Assembly: GCA_943788675.1 (NCBI GenBank)
Contig: CALSRE010000002.1
Location: forward strand, 201,371-265,370
Length of the DNA: 64,000 nt
Direction: 5' to 3'
From: an uncultured bacterium
Lineage (GTDB): Bacteria > Fidelibacterota > Marinisomatia > Marinisomatales > Marinisomataceae
In this document: positions 24,801-33,970 of the stretch, piece by piece
How positions within the stretch are numbered: position 1 is the stretch's first letter
Layout: each line of letters opens with the position of its first letter
Translations under genes and position numbers: made by a program
Notes under the pieces: generated by a model
What the model was told of the DNA's origin: nothing
The model's input: the letters and a program-made list of their open reading frames with translations, nothing else
Databases searched by the model: none

Positions 24801-25402
24801 TAATTTGATTGTTCGCCAAGAGCAAATCTTACAAACCTATTAACGGTAATATTCTCGCCTAATTTGGCTACCGCTTCTTGGACTAATTGTGAAATAGTAA
24901 CATCTGGATTTTTAACAAAGGACTGATGCATTAGACAATTGTCTTGAATAAACTTATTTAATTTTCCTTCAACAATTTTTTCAACAACATTATCAGGCTT
25001 CCCAGATGATTTTGCTTGATCAACAAAAATTGCTTTTTCTCTATCTAAAATCTCTTGAGCAATTCCTGATTCATCTACAGCTAATGGATTAGAGGCAGCA
25101 ACTTGCATTGCAATACTGCTTGCTAAATCGTTAAAACCTTCAGTTTTTGCTACAAAGTCGGTTTCACATCCAACTTCAACAAGTACGCCTAATTTATTAC
25201 CATGATGTATATATGAGAAAACAACGCCTTCGTTAGCTGCTCTTGAAGATTTCTTTTCTGCTTTAGCTATACCAGCCTTTCTAAGTTGGTCTACAGCTAA
25301 GTCAAGGTCTCCGTCAACTTCCATCAACGCTTTCTTGCAGTCCATCATTCCTGCTCCAGTTCTTTCTCTTAAAGTTTTAACTAGTTTAGCGTCAACGCTC
25401 AT
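24800..25402 (-). CDS. tsf: Translation elongation factor Ts (short form)
   Basis: 200 residues, close to the short EF-Ts of Thermus and not the ~280-residue enterobacterial form. The N-terminal VKTLRERTGAGMMDCKKAL UBA segment and the core TDFVAKT (the residues that displace Mg2+ from EF-Tu) are intact. It recycles EF-Tu from GDP to GTP. Downstream of rpsB by 4 bp, the standard arrangement. Confidence 0.97.
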   Translation of the reverse strand: MSVDAKLVKTLRERTGAGMMDCKKALMEVDGDLDLAVDQLRKAGIAKAEKKSSRAANEGVVFSYIHHGNKLGVLVEVGCETDFVAKTEGFNDLASSIAMQVAASNPLAVDESGIAQEILDREKAIFVDQAKSSGKPDNVVEKIVEGKLNKFIQDNCLMHQSFVKNPDVTISQLVQEAVAKLGENITVNRFVRFALGEQSN

Positions 25403-25406
25403 GTGT

Positions 25407-26147
25407 CTACCCTTTGCTATTTTCTTTGTTTAAATCTTTGGTGACAGTTTCTTCTGCCTTATCTTCATCTTTTTTGCTAACTGAAATAATTGTATTAACT
25501 ATCTCGTTAATCAAAAGCTGAATAGTTCTAATTGAATCATCATTTGCTGGAATTGGATATTCACAAAGTGTTGGGTCTGTGTTTGAATCAACAATGCAAA
25601 TAATAGGAATTTCAAGTTTTTTAGCTTCCTGAATTGCAATAGATTCAGTTTTACCGTCAACTACAACAATAGCATTAGGAAGTCTTTTCATATCTTTTAT
25701 TCCCCTATGCTGATCAGAAAGTTTTATTTTTTCTCTATTCAATTGTAACATTTCTTTTTTTGTTAAATCTTCAAAAATTGGAGAACCTTCTTTTTCAAGA
25801 GAATGTAATCTTTTGATACTTTTCTTAATTGTTGAAAAATTAGTTAGCGTTCCACCAAGCCATCTTTCTACTATATAAAACATACCACATCTGTCAGCTT
25901 CCTGCTGAATAACATCCTTAGCATGTTTTTTTGTTCCAACAAATAAAATTTCACCATTTCTTTGGACAGTATGTGCTACAAAATTTAGAGCTTTATCTAA
26001 ATTATTTAAGGTATCGTCTAAATTGATAATATCAATACCATTCTTTGATGAGACTACGAAATCTTTAAAATTAGGATCGGTTTTACTGCTTACGTGGCCA
26101 AAATGTGCGCCTGAATTAAGTAAGTCTTCTTTAGTAATTTTTTGCAT
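25407..26147 (-). CDS. rpsB: 30S ribosomal protein S2
   Basis: 246 residues when started at the ATG at 26147 (MQKITKEDLLNSGAHFGHVSSKTDPNFK), which matches the S2 N-terminus and lies 4 bp after the rpsI stop. The same frame is open further upstream into rpsI, but that extension is lysine/glutamate-rich and reads through rpsI in another frame, so it is rejected. ADRCGMFYIVERWLGGTLTNF and PNAIVVVDGKTESIAIQEA are conserved S2 blocks. The charged C-terminal tail (EDKAEETVTKDLNKENSKG) is normal. Confidence 0.96.
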   Translation of the reverse strand: MQKITKEDLLNSGAHFGHVSSKTDPNFKDFVVSSKNGIDIINLDDTLNNLDKALNFVAHTVQRNGEILFVGTKKHAKDVIQQEADRCGMFYIVERWLGGTLTNFSTIKKSIKRLHSLEKEGSPIFEDLTKKEMLQLNREKIKLSDQHRGIKDMKRLPNAIVVVDGKTESIAIQEAKKLEIPIICIVDSNTDPTLCEYPIPANDDSIRTIQLLINEIVNTIISVSKKDEDKAEETVTKDLNKENSKG

Positions 26148-26151
26148 AATA

Positions 26152-26550
26152 TTATCTTTTTGAGAATTGGAACTTCTTTCTTGCTCCTGGTTGTCCATAT
26201 TTTTTTCTTTCAACTTCTCTAGCATCTCTTGTCAACAAACCATGAGATTTAAGCTGAGATCTAAATTCATTATCAATTTTTAATAAAGCTCTAGCAATAC
26301 CTAATTGAATTGCTCCAGCTTGACCTGTTAATCCTCCGCCTTTAACATTAATCTTAATGTCATATTTGCCTTTAAGGTTAAGCACCTCTAAAGGTTTTAC
26401 TGCGTGAATAACTAAAGACTCTCTCTTTAAATAATTGTTGATATCATCTGAAACATTATTAATTGAAAAATTTCCTTTTCCATCTGAAAGATAAACTCTG
26501 GCTGTTGAATTCTTTCTTCTTCCAACGCCATTATAAAATTCTTTCTTCAT
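26152..26550 (-). CDS. rpsI: 30S ribosomal protein S9
   Basis: 132 residues. GVGRRKNSTARVYL at the N-terminus and KYGQPGARKKFQFSKR at the C-terminus, whose terminal SKR reaches the P-site tRNA, are diagnostic. It starts one base after the rplM stop and is cotranscribed with it, as is usual for S9/L13. Confidence 0.98.
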   Translation of the reverse strand: MKKEFYNGVGRRKNSTARVYLSDGKGNFSINNVSDDINNYLKRESLVIHAVKPLEVLNLKGKYDIKINVKGGGLTGQAGAIQLGIARALLKIDNEFRSQLKSHGLLTRDAREVERKKYGQPGARKKFQFSKR

Positions 26551-26987
26551 TACTTAGAACTCCATTCTTTTGGTTGCTGTGCATCGTGTCCATGATTACT
26601 ATCCTTATATATTCTAATATGTTTAGAAATTTCTCTACCAAGCTTGTTTTTTGGCAACATTCCTTTAACAGCGCTGAGCAAAACCTTTTCGGAATCATTT
26701 TTCATCAGTTCGCTAAAACTAGAATACTTTACACCGCCTGGATAGCCTGAATGTCTAAAATATTTTTTTGTTTCAGATTTATTTCCAGTAACTCTTATTT
26801 TTTCAGCGTTAATAATAATAACAGCATCTCCCATGTAAATATTGGGAGAATAATTAGGGCGGTGCTTTCCGCGTAAGACCTGAGCTACTTCAGATGAAAA
26901 TCTCCCTAGTACTTGGTCTGTTGCGTCAAAAAGCCACCACTGCTGGCTAACATCTTTTGCTGATATAGTTTTTGTTATCTTTTTCAT
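26550..26987 (-). CDS. rplM: 50S ribosomal protein L13
   Basis: 145 residues. WWLFDATDQVLGRFSSEVAQVLRGKHRPNYSPN and KMLPKNKLGR-like (VKGMLPKNKLGREI) are L13 blocks. It is the first gene of the ribosomal/translation set after pyrC, with a 68-bp gap that contains an inverted repeat (27025-27049). Confidence 0.98.
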   Translation of the reverse strand: MKKITKTISAKDVSQQWWLFDATDQVLGRFSSEVAQVLRGKHRPNYSPNIYMGDAVIIINAEKIRVTGNKSETKKYFRHSGYPGGVKYSSFSELMKNDSEKVLLSAVKGMLPKNKLGREISKHIRIYKDSNHGHDAQQPKEWSSK

Positions 26988-27024
26988 AATTCTATAAAAA
27001 TGCTTTGAAACTTAATTGATGTGT

Positions 27025-27049
27025 TATCATTAGTCAATGATTAATGATA
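27025..27049 (-). promoter_or_regulatory. Inverted repeat in the rplM leader
   Basis: TATCATTA (27025-27032) and TAATGATA (27042-27049) are perfect 8-bp complementary arms around a 9-base loop, in the only sizeable gap between pyrC and rplM. It could be a leader hairpin (L13 autogenous control is known in bacteria), an operator, or part of a promoter. AT-rich arms make it a weak hairpin and chance is possible. Confidence 0.3.
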
Positions 27050-27055
27050 GAGAAT

Positions 27056-28351
27056 TTATAATGTAAAAAATTGATTTTTAGAAATTACAAATTTTACTTT
27101 TCCAACTAGATCTTTTCCTATAAATGGTGAATTTGAAGATTTAGATAAAATATGGCTATTTTTAAATTTCCATTTTTCATTTGGATCAAAAATTGTTATC
27201 TGAGCTTTTGAACCTATATCAAACAAATTTGTTTCTAAATTCATAACTTTTCTAGGATTAACTGTAATTTTTTCAATTAGTGACTTAAGGCTCATTCCAT
27301 TTTCTTTTACTAGTACTTTATTAACAACTCCAAAACATGATTCTAAACCAATCATACCAAACGCTGCTTCATTAAAAGTGGTTTCTTTATCTTCTAATGT
27401 ATGAGGAGCGTGATCAGTTGCTATACAATCAATTAATCCTGACTTTATTCCTTCAATTAAGGCTTTTCTATCTTTTTTACTCCTTACCGGTGGAGCTACC
27501 TTTAAATTTGTATCAAAAGAATCAATATCTTCATCTACGAAATAAAGATGATGAGGAGAAACTTCAGCAGTAATTAGCTGTTTCTTACTTTTAAATTGTT
27601 TTAGTAAATCAACAGCTTCTTTGGTTGATAAATGAAGTAAATGTAATTTACTATTTAATGATTCTGCTAGTAATAAATCTCTATAGACCATCACAGCTTC
27701 TCCCAGGCTAGTATTTCCTTTTAATCCTAAATTATTAGAGATTGAAGAAGCATTCATTACTCCATCATTTCTTAAGAAGATATCCTCTGCATGATTCATG
27801 ATTGGCACATTAAGCATTTTAGAGTAGGTTAAAGCTAATTTCATAAATTGAGCATTTTGAATTGGGACTCCATCATCGCTAAAAGCTATTGCTCCATTTT
27901 TTTGCATCAACAACATCTCGGTCAACTCTTCACCTTTCATTCCTTTAGAAACAGCTCCTATTGGAAAAATGTCTATTGGTAATTTTTGACTTTTGCTAAC
28001 TATATAGTGAATATGTTCTGGAGAATCTATGACTGGATTAGTATTTGCCATAGTACAAACCTGTGTAAAACCTCCTGCTAGAGCAGAATAAGAGCCAGAC
28101 TCAAGAGTTTCTTTATCTTCTCTACCAGGCTCTCTAAAATGAACATGCATATCGCAGAAGCCATGAGTTACCACTAATCCTTTGCAATTTATAACTTTAT
28201 AATCTTTTCCTTTTGTAGATATGGAGTCCGAAATTTTTGAAATCTTTCCAGATTCTATTAATAAATCGCCATTAAATGTTTTTTTAGAAAATGGATCTAT
28301 AATTCTTCCAGATTTTAATAGAATTTTTCTTGCGTTAATTCCTTTAATCAT
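27056..28351 (-). CDS. pyrC: Dihydroorotase, type I
   Basis: 431 residues. The metal-binding DMHVHFREPGREDKETLESG is the type I signature; DDGVPIQN, NHAEDIFL, HLLHLSTKEAVDLL and TDHAPHTLEDKETTFNEAAFGMIGLE supply the remaining ligands and loops. It closes carbamoyl-aspartate to dihydroorotate in pyrimidine synthesis. The start overlaps the pyrB stop by 4 bp, which fits the frequent pairing of these two enzymes. Confidence 0.96.
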   Translation of the reverse strand: MIKGINARKILLKSGRIIDPFSKKTFNGDLLIESGKISKISDSISTKGKDYKVINCKGLVVTHGFCDMHVHFREPGREDKETLESGSYSALAGGFTQVCTMANTNPVIDSPEHIHYIVSKSQKLPIDIFPIGAVSKGMKGEELTEMLLMQKNGAIAFSDDGVPIQNAQFMKLALTYSKMLNVPIMNHAEDIFLRNDGVMNASSISNNLGLKGNTSLGEAVMVYRDLLLAESLNSKLHLLHLSTKEAVDLLKQFKSKKQLITAEVSPHHLYFVDEDIDSFDTNLKVAPPVRSKKDRKALIEGIKSGLIDCIATDHAPHTLEDKETTFNEAAFGMIGLESCFGVVNKVLVKENGMSLKSLIEKITVNPRKVMNLETNLFDIGSKAQITIFDPNEKWKFKNSHILSKSSNSPFIGKDLVGKVKFVISKNQFFTL

Positions 28352-29277
28352 AATTTAATATCTCCATCTCCAAGCAATAAATACAAAATTGACATCCTTG
28401 AAGCAACTCCATTAAGCACTTGATCTAAAATAACTGCATTATCTGAATCTGCAACTTTGCTATCTATTTCTACTCCCCTGTTCATTGGTCCAGGATGCAT
28501 GATAACAATGTCTTTTTTTAATTTACTTATTTTTTCATAGGTTAAACCAAACTCGCTATGGTATTCCCTCTTAGAGGGAATTCTTCCAAGATGCATTCTT
28601 TCTAATTGAATCCTAAGCGCAATAACTGCATCACACCAATTAAGAACCTCATTTAAATTATATGTAATATTTATGCCTAATCTTTTCGCATCTCCAGGCA
28701 ATAAAGTGCTTGGTCCACAAACTACAATCTCGGCTCCAAGTTTTTTTAAAGCAAAAATATCACTTCTAGCTACTCTACTATTAAGAATATCACCTACGAT
28801 ACCGATTTTTAAGCCTTTAATTTTTCCAAATTTTTCCTTAAGAGTAACCATATCTAAAATTGCTTGAGTTGGGTGCTCATGAGAGCCGTCACCTGCATTT
28901 ATAACTGCCCCATCAATATATTCTGTTAATTTTAAAGCTGAACCTGGATGACCATGTCGAATAACAGCGCCGTCTATTTTCATAGATTCAATATTTTGAA
29001 CAGTGTCTTTTAAAGTCTCACCTTTTTTGACACTGCTTGTAGATGCAGAAAAGTTAATACTGTCAGCCCCCAGCCTTTTTTCAGCTAATGAGAAACTAAT
29101 TTTTGTTCTTGTAGAATTCTCAAAAAACATATTAACGATTGTCTTTCCTTTTAAGAGAATAGATTTTCTAGATTCTGTATTTAGGATTTCTTTAAACTTG
29201 AAAGAGGTATCTATTATTTTGTTCAAATCAGAAATTGGAAAATGTTCTAAACCGATAAGATGTTTGCTTTTTAACAT
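28348..29277 (-). CDS. pyrB: Aspartate carbamoyltransferase catalytic subunit
   Basis: 309 residues. FENSTRTKISFSLAEKRLGAD is the carbamoyl-phosphate site (STRT) and HPTQAILDMVTLKEKFG and HPGPMNRGVEI are conserved. It makes carbamoyl-aspartate. No pyrI regulatory subunit is adjacent; pyrC follows directly, as in organisms where the two proteins form a complex. No pyrR attenuator or pyrimidine-responsive leader is visible in the 24-bp gap before it. Confidence 0.96.
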   Translation of the reverse strand: MLKSKHLIGLEHFPISDLNKIIDTSFKFKEILNTESRKSILLKGKTIVNMFFENSTRTKISFSLAEKRLGADSINFSASTSSVKKGETLKDTVQNIESMKIDGAVIRHGHPGSALKLTEYIDGAVINAGDGSHEHPTQAILDMVTLKEKFGKIKGLKIGIVGDILNSRVARSDIFALKKLGAEIVVCGPSTLLPGDAKRLGINITYNLNEVLNWCDAVIALRIQLERMHLGRIPSKREYHSEFGLTYEKISKLKKDIVIMHPGPMNRGVEIDSKVADSDNAVILDQVLNGVASRMSILYLLLGDGDIKL

Positions 29278-29301
29278 TAATTCTCCAATTGTTTGCGAAA
29301 A

Positions 29302-30210
29302 TTAGTTTATTTGAGTCAATTTATCAACAATATCATTTGATGTATTTTTTTCAATATCAAATGACAAATCATATTTATTAGAATTATACCATTTATTTTG
29401 TCTCCTAGCATATTGACGAGTTCTTATGAATATTTTTTCCATAGCTTTATCTATAGAAATTTTATTTTCTAAATATTCTTTTATTTCTCTAAAACCAATA
29501 TAATCTATATGGCTAATATCGATATGATTATTAACAATAATCTCTACCTCTTCAATCATTCCATTGTCAAACATCTCAATTAATCTTTCTTTAATTCTTG
29601 GATGTAAAAAGCTATTATTAGCATTTAAATAAACAAAAAAATAATTTTCTACATAATTACTTTTTCTAGCTGAAAAACTAAAGTTTTCAGATAAAGGAAT
29701 TCCCGTAGTTTCAAAAATCTCTAACGCTCTGACTAATCTTTTTTTGTTATTGATATGAACCTTCTCACTATATTTAGGATCAATTTTTTTTAATTTATTA
29801 TAGAGTCTAACTTTATCTTTTTTGTAATCTGCTTCAAGCTTTTTTCTTATTTCAATATTGGTATGACTTCCTTCAAAAATACCTTCAATAAGAGATTTAA
29901 AATATAACCCTGTTCCACCGCAGAGTATTGGAGACTTTCCTCTGGAAAAAATATCGTCAATTTTAGAATCTATAAGTTGTAAATATTCACCAGATGATAT
30001 TTTTTCGTTTAGCTTTTTAAATCCAATTAAATGATGAGGAATTTCATCTAATTGTTTTTTTGAGGGCTGAGCAGTACCAATAGATATTCCATCATAAATC
30101 TGCCTTGAATCAACACCAATTATTTCTCCATTAATCTTCTTGGCTAATTTGATTGATAAACTTGATTTTCCAATTCCAGTTGGACCAAAAATTGAAAATA
30201 TTTTTCTCAA
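29302..30210 (-). CDS. miaA: tRNA dimethylallyltransferase
   Basis: 302 residues. GPTGIGKSSLSIKLAKKINGEIIGVDSRQIYDGISIGTAQP is the P-loop and the DSxQxY block; LCGGTGLYFKSLIEG and IRTRQYARRQNKWY are conserved. It transfers dimethylallyl from DMAPP to A37 of tRNAs reading UNN codons. DMAPP comes from the MEP pathway whose dxs and ispH lie at the far end of this window. It abuts the M50 protease gene. Confidence 0.97.
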   Translation of the reverse strand: MRKIFSIFGPTGIGKSSLSIKLAKKINGEIIGVDSRQIYDGISIGTAQPSKKQLDEIPHHLIGFKKLNEKISSGEYLQLIDSKIDDIFSRGKSPILCGGTGLYFKSLIEGIFEGSHTNIEIRKKLEADYKKDKVRLYNKLKKIDPKYSEKVHINNKKRLVRALEIFETTGIPLSENFSFSARKSNYVENYFFVYLNANNSFLHPRIKERLIEMFDNGMIEEVEIIVNNHIDISHIDYIGFREIKEYLENKISIDKAMEKIFIRTRQYARRQNKWYNSNKYDLSFDIEKNTSNDIVDKLTQIN

Positions 30211-30831
30211 TTAAGCGCCTGTCAATAAATAAAAAATAATAGAAACTGGGGTTAGGATGATTGTTGATAATATTGGAATTCCTATTAAGTTTAAGATGAT
30301 AAGCCCAATTAGAACCCTTGGTCCATAAATTTCAATATTATATAACGTTCTAGGATTTTTTACAAGCAGCGGAAGGATTCTTGATCCATCGAGCGGATTC
30401 AATGGCAGTAAATTAAATATTGCTAAAACAATATTAATTTGAATGAATATTTCTAAAGGAAATATTACCTCTTCGCTGAATTGAAAATAAAAATTTAATC
30501 TGTAAAAAATCGACGCCAAAAAAGCTAAGAACATATTTGAAGCTGGACCAGCCATAGCAATCATCATCATATCTTTTTTAGGGTTTTGGAGATTCTGTAT
30601 ACTTACAGGAACAGGCTTTGCCCATCCGAATCCTAAAAAATATAATGCGAATGTACCGAAAGGATCTAAGTGATTAAACGGATTTAAGTTCATTCTATTT
30701 TGATAATATGAAGTATAATCTCCTAAAAGATAAGCAACTCTTGCATGAGCATACTCATGAAAAGTTAAAGCAAATAGTATTGTTGGAACTAAAATTAATT
30801 GAAGTTCTAATGATAAGCTGGCTATTCCCAT
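30211..30831 (-). CDS. Site-2 protease (M50) family membrane protein
   Basis: 206 residues with four to five hydrophobic segments. FHEYAHARVAYLLGD has the HExxH zinc motif within a membrane helix, and NPLDGSRILPLL supplies the third ligand (N/D-x-x-P-x-D-G). NPFNHLDPFGT is common in this short, PDZ-less subgroup. Such proteases cut transmembrane substrates within the bilayer; this branch has no assigned substrate. It starts 12 bp after the xerC/D stop. Confidence 0.88.
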   Translation of the reverse strand: MGIASLSLELQLILVPTILFALTFHEYAHARVAYLLGDYTSYYQNRMNLNPFNHLDPFGTFALYFLGFGWAKPVPVSIQNLQNPKKDMMMIAMAGPASNMFLAFLASIFYRLNFYFQFSEEVIFPLEIFIQINIVLAIFNLLPLNPLDGSRILPLLVKNPRTLYNIEIYGPRVLIGLIILNLIGIPILSTIILTPVSIIFYLLTGA

Positions 30832-30843
30832 ATTAAAAGATAG

Positions 30844-31752
30844 TTAATTCTTTTTTTTATCAAAAGCTTTCATGTATTCAGTATCTATAAATTCTTTTGA
30901 TAAGTGAACATATATTTCAGTTGTAGAAATATCTGAATGCCCAAGTAATTTTTGAATTTCAATTAAGTTTGCTCCACCATCTATTAAATGAGTTGCAAAT
31001 GAGTGTCTAAAAGTATGAGGAGAAACAGATTTTGTTACCGCGGCAGCATTTACATATTTTTTGATAGATTGCCATATAGCAGCACGGGTTAATTTTTTTC
31101 CATTATTACTTAAAAAAACAAACTTGCTTTCCGAAGACTTTCTAGTTAAAAGAATATGTCGAGACTGATAAAGATATTTTTCTAACCATTCTTTTGCATA
31201 AAAAGTAAGTGGAATAATCCTCTCTTTATTACCCTTCCCAAAAAACCTAATAACATTCGCATCAAATTGAATATTGCTAATTTTTAATTCGCACAACTCG
31301 CTTACGCGAAGACCGCATGAATATAATAATTCAATAATACATCTATCTCTTAATCCTAATAATTCATTGTCAGTATTTTCAGCCTCTTTAAAAATTCTTT
31401 TTATTTCATCTAAAGATAAAACAGTAGGAAGTTTTTTAGTCAATTTTGGAGTAAAAATACTATTAAGGGGATTTTTTTTAATTTCTTTTCTATCAATCAA
31501 ATATGAAAAATACGAAGATAAGGATGAATATTTTCTTTTAATAGATCTAGGAGAAATTTTACTCCTGCTTAAATATCTAAAATAATTTTTTATGACTTCA
31601 GAACTGTTAACTACTTTTTTGAAAGTTATTTTTCTTTTTTTAAGAAACTTTTCAAAAGATTTAATATCAGATAAATATGAATTTACAGTATTTGATGAAT
31701 GATTTTTTTCAATCTTTAAAACTTGAACGTAATGCTCTAAGTTTTTAAGCAT
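30844..31752 (-). CDS. Tyrosine recombinase XerC/XerD type
   Basis: 302 residues, standard length. N-terminal SAM-like domain, then the catalytic part with SCGLRVSELCELK (catalytic Arg), HTFRHSFATHLIDGGANLIEIQKLLGHSDISTTEIYVHLS (His-x-x-Arg, His and the nucleophile Tyr). It likely resolves chromosome dimers at dif; XerC and XerD cannot be told apart from this single copy. Housekeeping context (accC, gcvH, miaA) argues against a mobile-element integrase. Confidence 0.92.
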   Translation of the reverse strand: MLKNLEHYVQVLKIEKNHSSNTVNSYLSDIKSFEKFLKKRKITFKKVVNSSEVIKNYFRYLSRSKISPRSIKRKYSSLSSYFSYLIDRKEIKKNPLNSIFTPKLTKKLPTVLSLDEIKRIFKEAENTDNELLGLRDRCIIELLYSCGLRVSELCELKISNIQFDANVIRFFGKGNKERIIPLTFYAKEWLEKYLYQSRHILLTRKSSESKFVFLSNNGKKLTRAAIWQSIKKYVNAAAVTKSVSPHTFRHSFATHLIDGGANLIEIQKLLGHSDISTTEIYVHLSKEFIDTEYMKAFDKKKN

Positions 31753-31754
31753 AT

Positions 31755-32132
31755 TTAACCAATTAGTTCGATGTAGGCTTTTGAATCCAATAAAGATTCT
31801 GTTGAAAAGCTACTTTGTAATTCAATCTTTACCATCCATCCCTGCTCGTATGGATCTGTATTTACACCTTCAGGGTCATCATTTAAATTTTCATTTACTT
31901 CTATGATTTTTCCATCCATTGGCATAAATAGATCCGAAACTGTTTTTACAGCTTCAATAGTACCAAAAACGTCACCTTCGCTAAAAGATTCATCGACTTC
32001 AGGGAATTCCAAAAATATAATATCTCCTAACTCGCCTTGTGCAAAATCTGTAATACCAATGGTTGCTATGTTACCTTCAATTTTTACCCATTCATGCTCA
32101 GATGTATACTTCAAATTTTCTGGATGATTCAT
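31755..32132 (-). CDS. gcvH: Glycine cleavage system H protein
   Basis: 125 residues. LKYTSEHEWVKIEGNIATIGITDFAQGELGDI is the standard N-terminus and the lipoyl lysine is K63 in GTIEAVKTVSDLF. It carries the methylamine intermediate between P, T and L proteins. gcvT and gcvP are not in the window. Its start lies 35 bp inside the 3' end of accC in another frame. Confidence 0.97.
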   Translation of the reverse strand: MNHPENLKYTSEHEWVKIEGNIATIGITDFAQGELGDIIFLEFPEVDESFSEGDVFGTIEAVKTVSDLFMPMDGKIIEVNENLNDDPEGVNTDPYEQGWMVKIELQSSFSTESLLDSKAYIELIG

Positions 32133-33486
32133 CCTTTTTCCCTTCTGTTTTCTTTAAAAATTTACCTAAAAAATTTATATCAAAATTTCCATTATTAAAG
32201 TCTTTATTTTCAAAAATTTTTTCCAATAATGGTAGTGTAGTTTCAGGACCTTCAATAAAGGTCTCCTGTAAAGATCTTTTCATTCTTATAATAGCTTTTT
32301 CTCTTGTTGAAGAATGAACTATCAATTTCCCTAACATTGAATCGTAGAAAGTAGGTATTTGATATCCCGCATAAATAAATGAATCAATCCTTACACCAAT
32401 ACCTCCAGCAAAATTAAGCGATTTTATTTTTTTTGGAGATGGTACAAAATTATTATATGGATCTTCAGCGTTAATTCTACATTCGATCGAATGTCCATTC
32501 ATTGATATATCTTGTTGCTCCATCGATAGCTTTTCTCCAGCATAAGTTCTAATTTGCTCCTTTACCAGATCAATCATAAATACCATTTCAGTAACTGTAT
32601 GCTCAACTTGTATTCTTGTATTCATTTCAATAAAAAAGAAGTTCTTATCTTTATCTACTAAAAATTCTATTGTACCCGCTCCAACATAATTAACGTTTTT
32701 AGCTAACTCAATTGATTTTGATGTAAGTTTTTCTCTTAAATCTTCATCAACAAAAGCTGATGGACATTCTTCAATTAACTTTTGATTATTTCTTTGTATA
32801 GAACACTCTCTTTCACCGAGATGTAAATGATTTCCAAATCTATCAGAGAGAATTTGAACTTCTATATGTCTACCATTTTCAACAAATTTTTCAACATAGA
32901 TTTCAGAATTATTAAAAGCCATTCCTGCTTCATTCTGAATAATAGCAAAACCTTTTTCTGCCTCAGATACATTTCGGATAACGCGCATTCCTTTTCCTCC
33001 GCCGCCGGCTACAGCCTTCAGCATAACAGGATATCCAATATTTTCTGCTATTTCAAGAAACTCTTCTACAGAAGAAAGCGTGTTACTTCCAGGAATAATG
33101 GGTACTCCTGCATCACTAGCTGCTCTTCTTGCATTAACTTTATCTCCCATTAGATCAATAATTTCTGAATCAGGGCCAATAAATGTAAATCCATTATCTT
33201 TACATATTTGGCTAAATTTTGCATTTTCTGCAAGAAATCCATAACCAGGATGAATTGCATCAGAATTTGTGATTTCAGCTGCAGCTATGATTCTTGGAAT
33301 GTTTAAATAACTTTCTACCGCAGGGCCATTTCCAATGCAAACAGCTTCATCAGCAAATTTTATGTGCAAAGAGTGTTCATCTGTTTTAGAAAAAACGGCT
33401 ACTGTTTTTATTCCCATTTCGTTGCATGCTCTAATGATTCTTATAGCGATTTCACCTCTATTGGCAATAAGAATTTTCTTAAACAT
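32098..33486 (-). CDS. accC: Acetyl-CoA carboxylase, biotin carboxylase subunit
   Basis: 462 residues. KILIANRGEIAIRIIRA, the ATP loop AGGGGKGMR, and FFIEMNTRIQVEHTVTE (usually VEHPVTE) identify it. It carboxylates the biotin on AccB, the first step of fatty acid synthesis. The last ~12 residues (EGKKDESSRKFEVYI) extend beyond the usual end and overlap gcvH by 35 bp. It follows accB by one base. Confidence 0.97.
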   Translation of the reverse strand: MFKKILIANRGEIAIRIIRACNEMGIKTVAVFSKTDEHSLHIKFADEAVCIGNGPAVESYLNIPRIIAAAEITNSDAIHPGYGFLAENAKFSQICKDNGFTFIGPDSEIIDLMGDKVNARRAASDAGVPIIPGSNTLSSVEEFLEIAENIGYPVMLKAVAGGGGKGMRVIRNVSEAEKGFAIIQNEAGMAFNNSEIYVEKFVENGRHIEVQILSDRFGNHLHLGERECSIQRNNQKLIEECPSAFVDEDLREKLTSKSIELAKNVNYVGAGTIEFLVDKDKNFFFIEMNTRIQVEHTVTEMVFMIDLVKEQIRTYAGEKLSMEQQDISMNGHSIECRINAEDPYNNFVPSPKKIKSLNFAGGIGVRIDSFIYAGYQIPTFYDSMLGKLIVHSSTREKAIIRMKRSLQETFIEGPETTLPLLEKIFENKDFNNGNFDINFLGKFLKKTEGKKDESSRKFEVYI

Positions 33487-33487
33487 T

Positions 33488-33967
33488 TTATTTGGAAGGT
33501 TTTAATTTGAAAAGCACTTGATCAAATTCAACTGGACTAGCGTTTTGAATTAAGATTTCTTCTACTACTCCTGAATCTTCAGCCTGAATCTCATTCATAA
33601 TTTTCATTGCTTCTACAATACATATTGTATCCCCAGGATTAACCGTATCTCCAATAGATGCAAAAGGTGCAGATTCAGGATCTGGAGAGGAATAGAAAGT
33701 TCCAGGCATTGGCGATTTTACTTCGACTAAATTAGAAACATCTGGGGTTTCAATTTTATGTTCTTGTTTACTTGTATCATTATCGCTTGATATTAAGTTT
33801 GTGCTACTTACTGGAGTATTTTGGGAAGAAACCGTAGAAGAATCAACATTAAGTATAGATGGTTTTTTTGTAACCTTAATCTTGTTAAAACAAGACTTAA
33901 CTTCAATTTCATTAACATCGCTATTCTCAAGCATGTAAATAATTTCTTTTATTTTATCTTTCCACAT
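33488..33967 (-). CDS. accB: Acetyl-CoA carboxylase, biotin carboxyl carrier protein
   Basis: 159 residues. A disordered Ser/Thr/Pro-rich linker (about 40-80) precedes the biotinyl domain [25 protein letters not shown]; biotin is attached to K122 in EAMKIMNE. Works with AccC just downstream. Begins 3 bp after the efp stop. Confidence 0.97.
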   Translation of the reverse strand: MWKDKIKEIIYMLENSDVNEIEVKSCFNKIKVTKKPSILNVDSSTVSSQNTPVSSTNLISSDNDTSKQEHKIETPDVSNLVEVKSPMPGTFYSSPDPESAPFASIGDTVNPGDTICIVEAMKIMNEIQAEDSGVVEEILIQNASPVEFDQVLFKLKPSK

Positions 33968-33970
33968 AAA

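Noticed and set aside
26148-26225. N-terminal extension of rpsB reading through the end of rpsI
   Set aside because: The standard S2 N-terminus begins at the ATG at 26147 and the extra 26 residues use another frame of rpsI.
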